This document shows, one piece after another, positions 7,174 through 10,751 of a DNA stretch of 10,751 nt. Source of the DNA: Helicobacter sp. (lineage in GTDB: Bacteria; Campylobacterota; Campylobacteria; Campylobacterales; Helicobacteraceae). The notes beneath the pieces are model-generated. The model ran no database searches. It was not told where the DNA came from and saw only the letters and a program-made list of their open reading frames with translations. The position numbers and the translations under genes are program-made. Position 1 is the stretch's first letter. Each line of letters opens with the position of its first letter. The DNA lies in contig JALEPE010000046.1 of assembly GCA_022766795.1 (NCBI GenBank), positions 1 to 10,751 of the forward strand. Direction: 5' to 3'.

Positions 7174-8133
7174 ATGCAGAAAATTATTTTAACGGTTGGT
7201 CCAAGTTTGGGAACTAAAATTCCATTACATACAATCCACAAAGATCTTTTTATTTATCGTATCAATGGGGCACACGGAAGTGTAGATGATATAAAGCAAA
7301 TGGTTCTTTCTTTGAGACAACAGCAAAAGGATATTGAGATTTTAATTGATTTGCCCGGCAATAAAATTCGCACAGCCAATATTCAAACACCCATTACAAT
7401 TAAAAAAGGCGAGGAATTTAGCCTTAAAGCGCAACAATTTAATTATCCTGATTTCATAAAGCTTGTTAAGCCCGGTATGAAAATCTATGCTAATGATAGT
7501 TGTTTTTTATTTATTGTTAAAGAAGTTACTGATGATGCAATAATATTTTTATCGCAGAGCGATGGGGTTTTACTTAATGGGAAGGGTATGCATGCGAGAA
7601 ATTTGCATCATGGAATTCCATTTTTATTTGAGCGAGATAGAGCTTTAATAGAGCTTTGCGATACATTAGATATTGCCTATGTTGGAGCTTCTTTTGTGAG
7701 ACGCCCAGAGGATATTTTGGAATTAAAATCTTTGTTGAATCCCAAAACAAAGATTATTGCAAAAGTGGAAACCTTAGAAGCGGTCAATCAGCTTTATGGT
7801 ATTTTGCAAGAAGTTGGATTTATACTTATTGATAGAGGGGATTTATCCACAGAAATTGGCATAGAAAAGATTCCGAGATTTCAAAAATTTATCATTGAAA
7901 AAGCTCACCATAATGGAGTAAAAGTGTTTTTGGCGACACAAATTTTAAAAAATATGGAGAAAAATCCTGTGCCAACTATTGCAGAAATTGATGATTTATA
8001 TAGCATTCTCAAAATGGGTATTTTTGGGGTGCAGTTGAGCGAAGAAACAGCAGTTGGATTGTATATCAAAGAGTGTATTGAAGTGCTTTTAATGATGCAT
8101 AAAGAAATTAATGCAGAGCAAATCATTCAATGA
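7174..8133 (+). CDS. Minimal pyruvate-kinase-fold protein (A and B domains only)
   Basis: A 319-residue protein clearly related to pyruvate kinase but about 150 residues short: the C-terminal allosteric domain is absent. It opens KIILTVGPS. Catalytic equivalents are present: R29 and N31 (YRINGAHG), R66 (KIRT), K197 and E199 (IAKVE), R221-D223 (RGDL), T255 (LATQI), and S289 with E291 (LSEETA). The potassium-site ligands differ, with Ala33 for the usual Ser and Leu60 for the usual Thr, and Lys64 occupies the position held by Glu in potassium-dependent enzymes. Lys there is known from potassium-independent pyruvate kinases. The B domain is reduced and the DDG loop reads NDS. A strong AAGGAG lies five bases before the start. 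Its place between sat and a transporter suggests a specialised task with the sulfate-activation genes instead of glycolysis, but the substrate is unknown. Confidence 0.85.
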   Translation: MQKIILTVGPSLGTKIPLHTIHKDLFIYRINGAHGSVDDIKQMVLSLRQQQKDIEILIDLPGNKIRTANIQTPITIKKGEEFSLKAQQFNYPDFIKLVKPGMKIYANDSCFLFIVKEVTDDAIIFLSQSDGVLLNGKGMHARNLHHGIPFLFERDRALIELCDTLDIAYVGASFVRRPEDILELKSLLNPKTKIIAKVETLEAVNQLYGILQEVGFILIDRGDLSTEIGIEKIPRFQKFIIEKAHHNGVKVFLATQILKNMEKNPVPTIAEIDDLYSILKMGIFGVQLSEETAVGLYIKECIEVLLMMHKEINAEQIIQ

Positions 8134-8137
8134 AGGG
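8132..8137 (+). promoter_or_regulatory. Ribosome binding site deciding the antiporter start
   Basis: GAAGGG lies six bases before the ATG at 8144 and inside the last codons of the preceding gene. It favours 8144 over an in-frame ATG at 8111, which would add an 11-residue polar leader and overlap the upstream gene by 23 bases. Confidence 0.6.
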
Positions 8138-8143
8138 ATATTG

Positions 8144-9397
8144 ATGAAATTAGCAACTTTGAGTCCAGAAAATTTGACAGCAACATTTTTATCCATCGCA
8201 ATATTGCTGTTGATGGCTTTTGTGTGTGGGAAGATTTTTGTTATTATGAAGGCTCCAAAAGTAATTGGTGAGATACTAGGAGGGTTTATTTTAGGGGCTA
8301 GTGGATTATATTTAGTTGCGCCAGAGTTTATCGGTGGAATTTTTAATGCTTATCAAGAGCAAGGCAAAGTGTTGAATATTTTTTATCACTTAGGCTTGAT
8401 ATTTTTGATGTTTGTTGCAGGTTTTAATACCAATATTAGCTTTGAAAAACAAAATCTCAAAATTATTTCTTGGTTATTTATTGGCTCCACTTTTATCCCT
8501 ATGGCATTAGGATATTTTTTTATTGATTTTTTTATGGAACCTTACATAGGAAGCGTTGGAAGCCAGTTTGCATTTTTGCTTGTATTTTTGATTGCGATTG
8601 CAGTAACTTCTATTCCTGTAATTTCTAAAATATTTTTTGATATTGGAATCATCAAGACAAGGTTTGCAAGTATTGTGCTTACAACTTCTACGATACAGGA
8701 TTTATTTTTGTGGATTCTGCTTAATGTCGCTATTAATGCAACATTGAATAAGGAGATTAGCGTTATAGATAATCTATGGACAGCTACTTTGACGATTTTA
8801 CTTTTTATCGCTGTAAAAATTCTCGCAAAAATATTTTGTCATATAAAAATCACAATGGGTTCTGTGGATTTTTTTACACTCTCTTTTGTGTGTTTATTTT
8901 TGGCGGTAGCACTTTTAAATTTTTTGCATATCAATCCTATGTATTCTGCATTTTTGGTTGGATTCCTTGTGAAAAATACTTTACACAACCACGATGAATT
9001 GAAAGAAAAAATGCAAGGTGTGTCAGATTTTTCATTCTCATATTTCATACCCATTTACTTTGCTTTGATTGGCATTCAACTAGATGTTGTTAATGATTTC
9101 TCTTTTCTTGTATTTGTTGCTTTTTTGTTAATGTCTTGTTCTCTCGAATTTATAGGAAGTTATGTGGGGTTATTGTTAGTCAAAATTAATAATATATCAC
9201 GGATAAATTTTGCTATTACTATGAATGCAAGGGGAGGTCCGGGCATTGTATTGGCGAGTGTAGCGTATTATTATGAGATTATTAATGTAAATTTTTTTAC
9301 TGCATTAATTTTAACAACTCTATTGTCTTCTATGTTGGCTGGGTATTGGTTAAGATACCAAAAAAATAATAATCTTGAGCAGTTTGAAAAATTTTAA
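8144..9397 (+). CDS. CPA2-family cation/proton antiporter (Kef/NhaS-like membrane protein)
   Basis: A 417-residue, very hydrophobic integral membrane protein with roughly 12 predicted transmembrane segments by eye and no soluble C-terminal RCK/TrkA domain. Family marks are APKVIGEILGGFILG near residue 37, GLIFLMFVAGF, the unwound segment AVTSIPVISKIF, and TTSTIQDLFLW, in which Q185-D186 occupies the ion-binding pair position and resembles the QD motif of Kef-type members rather than the DD or ND pair of sodium antiporters. MNARGGPGIVLASVAYY near the end is typical. It lies between a pyruvate-kinase-like gene and a cysC-like gene, so it may be co-expressed with sulfate activation, either supplying an ion or handling an anion; nothing in the sequence fixes the substrate. 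Its T-rich composition is the most AT-rich in the window. Confidence 0.88.
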   Translation: MKLATLSPENLTATFLSIAILLLMAFVCGKIFVIMKAPKVIGEILGGFILGASGLYLVAPEFIGGIFNAYQEQGKVLNIFYHLGLIFLMFVAGFNTNISFEKQNLKIISWLFIGSTFIPMALGYFFIDFFMEPYIGSVGSQFAFLLVFLIAIAVTSIPVISKIFFDIGIIKTRFASIVLTTSTIQDLFLWILLNVAINATLNKEISVIDNLWTATLTILLFIAVKILAKIFCHIKITMGSVDFFTLSFVCLFLAVALLNFLHINPMYSAFLVGFLVKNTLHNHDELKEKMQGVSDFSFSYFIPIYFALIGIQLDVVNDFSFLVFVAFLLMSCSLEFIGSYVGLLLVKINNISRINFAITMNARGGPGIVLASVAYYYEIINVNFFTALILTTLLSSMLAGYWLRYQKNNNLEQFEKF

Positions 9398-9401
9398 GGG
9401 T

Positions 9402-9407
9402 AAAGGA
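9402..9407 (+). promoter_or_regulatory. Ribosome binding site deciding the cysC start
   Basis: AAAGGA lies six bases before the ATG at 9414, just after the antiporter stop. It supports that start over an in-frame TTG at 9375, which would add 13 residues and overlap the antiporter gene. Confidence 0.65.
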
Positions 9408-9413
9408 CGCAGT

Positions 9414-9947
9414 ATGTGGGTGAAAAATGGCAAAGGGCTTGTGCTGTGGCTTTGTGGCTTAGCAGGAAGCGGGAAAAGCACGATTGGCAAGGCGTTGTAT
9501 GAGCGGATTAAGCAAGAGATTCCAAATATTGTGTATTTAGATGGCGATGAGTTGCGCGATTTACTTGGGGCTTATGGCTACGATAAACAAGGGCGGATTG
9601 AAGTTGCGCTCAAACGCTCGGCTTTTGCGCATTTTCTAAGTTCGCAAGGTTTGGTGGTAGTGGTAACGACAATTTCACTTTTTGACGAAGTGTATGCTTA
9701 TAACCGCAAGACTTTGCAAAATTATTTAGAAATTTATGTAGAATGCCCTATGGAGGAGCTACAAAGGCGCGACCAAAAAGGGCTTTATAGCGGTGCGCTC
9801 AAAGGAGAGATTCAAAATGTCGTGGGGGTGGATATTCCATTTTTTAAGCCCAATGCGGATATAATTTTGCCTAACGATACTCCAAAGGATTTAGAACAAA
9901 AGGTGCAAAGTATCTTAAATCAAATCAAAGAAAAAGGAAGCAAATGA
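9414..9947 (+). CDS. cysC: CysC-type (adenylylsulfate kinase family) small kinase
   Basis: A 177-residue P-loop kinase of the APS-kinase family. Walker A is GLAGSGKST (15-23), followed by LDGDELRD (D43, D45, R48), VVTTISLF, and RRDQKGLYSGALKGEI. True APS kinase phosphorylates the 3'-OH of APS to give PAPS, and the ATP sulfurylase encoded upstream would supply APS. However, several positions differ from the canonical family as I remember it: the DRxENIRRVGE helix reads GRIEVALKRSA, ISPF reads ISLF, and the LYKKA lysines are replaced by SG. A CysC-like protein in Campylobacter jejuni capsule synthesis (Cj1415) phosphorylates cytidine diphosphoramidate instead, so a non-APS substrate is a real alternative. 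GC content returns to the higher level of the wbp genes here. The stop overlaps the next start as ATGA. Confidence 0.85.
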   Translation: MWVKNGKGLVLWLCGLAGSGKSTIGKALYERIKQEIPNIVYLDGDELRDLLGAYGYDKQGRIEVALKRSAFAHFLSSQGLVVVVTTISLFDEVYAYNRKTLQNYLEIYVECPMEELQRRDQKGLYSGALKGEIQNVVGVDIPFFKPNADIILPNDTPKDLEQKVQSILNQIKEKGSK

Positions 9948-10751
9948 AACAAGGTGATTTTACACAGCTTGCAAAGCATTATCATAATCGTCCGGCGTAT
10001 AGCCCAATGTTGTTAGAAAAGCTGATTGCTTGTATTAACGATGAGCAAAAAAATCTTAAGGATTTACAAATCGTGGAAGTGGGTGCAGGGACGGGCAAAC
10101 TTACCAAAATGCTAAATGAGTTTGGAATGCAAGTCTTAGCAGTAGAACCAAACGATGAGATGAGAGAAGAGGGCATAGCCTATACCAAAGGCACAAATAT
10201 AAAATGGCAAAAAGGAAGCGGAGAGGAAACAGGTGTGCAAAGTGGAATCGCGGATTGGGTAATTATGGCAAGTAGCTTCCATTGGACTGACCCTAAGAAA
10301 TCTTTGCCCGAGTTTGCGAGAATCTTAAAAAATTCTGTGGCTCAAAATACTTCTGCCCACAATACTTCTGCGGGGGGGGGGGCTTACTTCACAGCTATAT
10401 GGAATCCTAGAAATATCCTAGAGGGCTCCGTATTCTATGAAATTGAACAAGAAATTAAGAATATTGTTCCAGAGCTTGCTAGAGTGAGCAGCGGGATGCA
10501 AAATGTGAAAAAATGGGAGGAAATCCTCGTTTCCACAGGGGATTTTACAGACTGCTTTTTTATGGAATGCGACTACATAGAGATAATGGACAAGGCGCGT
10601 TATCTTGGGGCGTGGCATTCTGTAAATGATATACAAGCCCAAGCAGGGGAGCAAAGATGGAAAAAGATTTTGGAAATGATAGAATCCAAAATCTCGGGAT
10701 TAGAGACTTTAGAGATTCCTTATAAGATTCGCGCTTGGACGGCTAGAAAGT
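9944..10751 (+). CDS. Phase-variable class I SAM methyltransferase, G11 tract (ON as read), 3' end beyond window
   Basis: An open frame of 269 codons that runs off the window. Motif I is VEVGAGTGKLT (44-54), strand 2 ends VEPN (E68), and SSFHWTDP (110-117) is typical of the Methyltransf_11/25 group. After LPEFARILKN, where relatives usually have PGG followed by a hydrophobic strand, this protein has an insert SVAQNTSAHNTSA and then glycines coded by eleven G, before YFTAIWNPR. With 11 G the frame continues uninterrupted to the window end; by hand translation 10 or 12 G would each reach a TAG within about 15 codons. The ending YKIRAWTARK looks like the usual C-terminus, so the true stop is probably just past 10751. 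Start overlaps the cysC stop as ATGA. Substrate unknown; a surface glycan is inferred. Confidence 0.88.
   Translation, partial: MKQGDFTQLAKHYHNRPAYSPMLLEKLIACINDEQKNLKDLQIVEVGAGTGKLTKMLNEFGMQVLAVEPNDEMREEGIAYTKGTNIKWQKGSGEETGVQSGIADWVIMASSFHWTDPKKSLPEFARILKNSVAQNTSAHNTSAGGGAYFTAIWNPRNILEGSVFYEIEQEIKNIVPELARVSSGMQNVKKWEEILVSTGDFTDCFFMECDYIEIMDKARYLGAWHSVNDIQAQAGEQRWKKILEMIESKISGLETLEIPYKIRAWTARK
10343..10372 (+). repeat. Two-copy 15-bp in-frame tandem repeat
   Basis: Copies at 10343-10357 and 10358-10372 share AATACTTCTGC and match at 13 of 15 positions. They encode QNTSA then HNTSA. Because the unit is 15 bases, gain or loss of copies would lengthen or shorten a loop without changing frame. 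The second copy abuts the G11 tract. Confidence 0.8.
10372..10382 (+). repeat. Poly-G tract, G11 (phase-variation site)
   Basis: Eleven consecutive G within the last methyltransferase gene, encoding glycines at residues 144-146 and parts of the flanking alanine codons. Its length is well inside the range known to slip in Helicobacter and Campylobacter. As read, the downstream frame is open, so this allele is ON; a change of one base either way meets a TAG shortly after. Confidence 0.9.

Noticed and set aside
9360..9366. Seven-A run near the antiporter 3' end
   Set aside because: It lies about ten codons before the stop, in frame, in AT-rich DNA; no sign of switching.
10343..10372. Asn-Thr-Ser sequons in the repeat as possible N-glycosylation sites
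   Set aside because: The bacterial PglB sequon needs Asp or Glu at -2 and a periplasmic location; neither fits this cytoplasmic methyltransferase.

Overview
The window reads as one unbroken, single-direction stretch of a surface-polysaccharide / nucleotide-sugar biosynthesis operon from a Campylobacterota bacterium, most likely an enterohepatic-type Helicobacter. That placement is inferred from moderate-to-low GC with marked local variation, tightly packed or overlapping genes, and two poly-G tracts inside coding sequence, which are the hallmark contingency (phase-variation) loci of Helicobacter and Campylobacter. The species cannot be fixed from the sequence alone.

Layout, all on the + strand. 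(1) 15-1724: glutamine-dependent asparagine-synthetase-like amidotransferase. (2) 1721-2812: DUF354 family GT-B/epimerase-fold protein. (3) 2806-3873, 3870-4322 and 4992-6098: WbpB-like dehydrogenase, WbpD-like N-acetyltransferase and WbpE-like aminotransferase, the three middle steps from UDP-GlcNAcA to UDP-2,3-diacetamido-2,3-dideoxy-glucuronate. (4) 4332-4883: a class I methyltransferase gene set between wbpD and wbpE and cut short by a G8 tract; losing one G (or gaining two) restores a 222-residue enzyme ending at 5001. (5) 6101-9397: a visibly lower-GC block with ATP sulfurylase (sat), a minimal pyruvate-kinase-fold protein and a CPA2-type cation/proton antiporter. (6) 9414-9947: a CysC-type kinase, back at higher GC. 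(7) 9944 to beyond the window end: a second SAM methyltransferase, with an in-frame G11 tract next to a 15-bp tandem repeat.

The wbp genes make an activated diacetamido-uronic acid; the AsnB-like enzyme could amidate its carboxyl group and DUF354 may transfer or epimerise a sugar (both inferred). Sat plus the CysC-like kinase would make APS then PAPS, or a related activated nucleotide, for decorating a glycan; no sulfate-reduction gene (cysH, cysI, cysJ) and no sulfotransferase lies in the window. The two methyltransferases, each with a poly-G tract at the same conserved Gly-Gly loop, look like independently switchable glycan-decoration genes. As read, the first is OFF and the second is ON.

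There is no gene-free stretch longer than about 16 bases, and I saw no tRNA, rRNA, CRISPR, insertion sequence, riboswitch or intrinsic terminator. The promoter must lie upstream of the window or inside a coding region.
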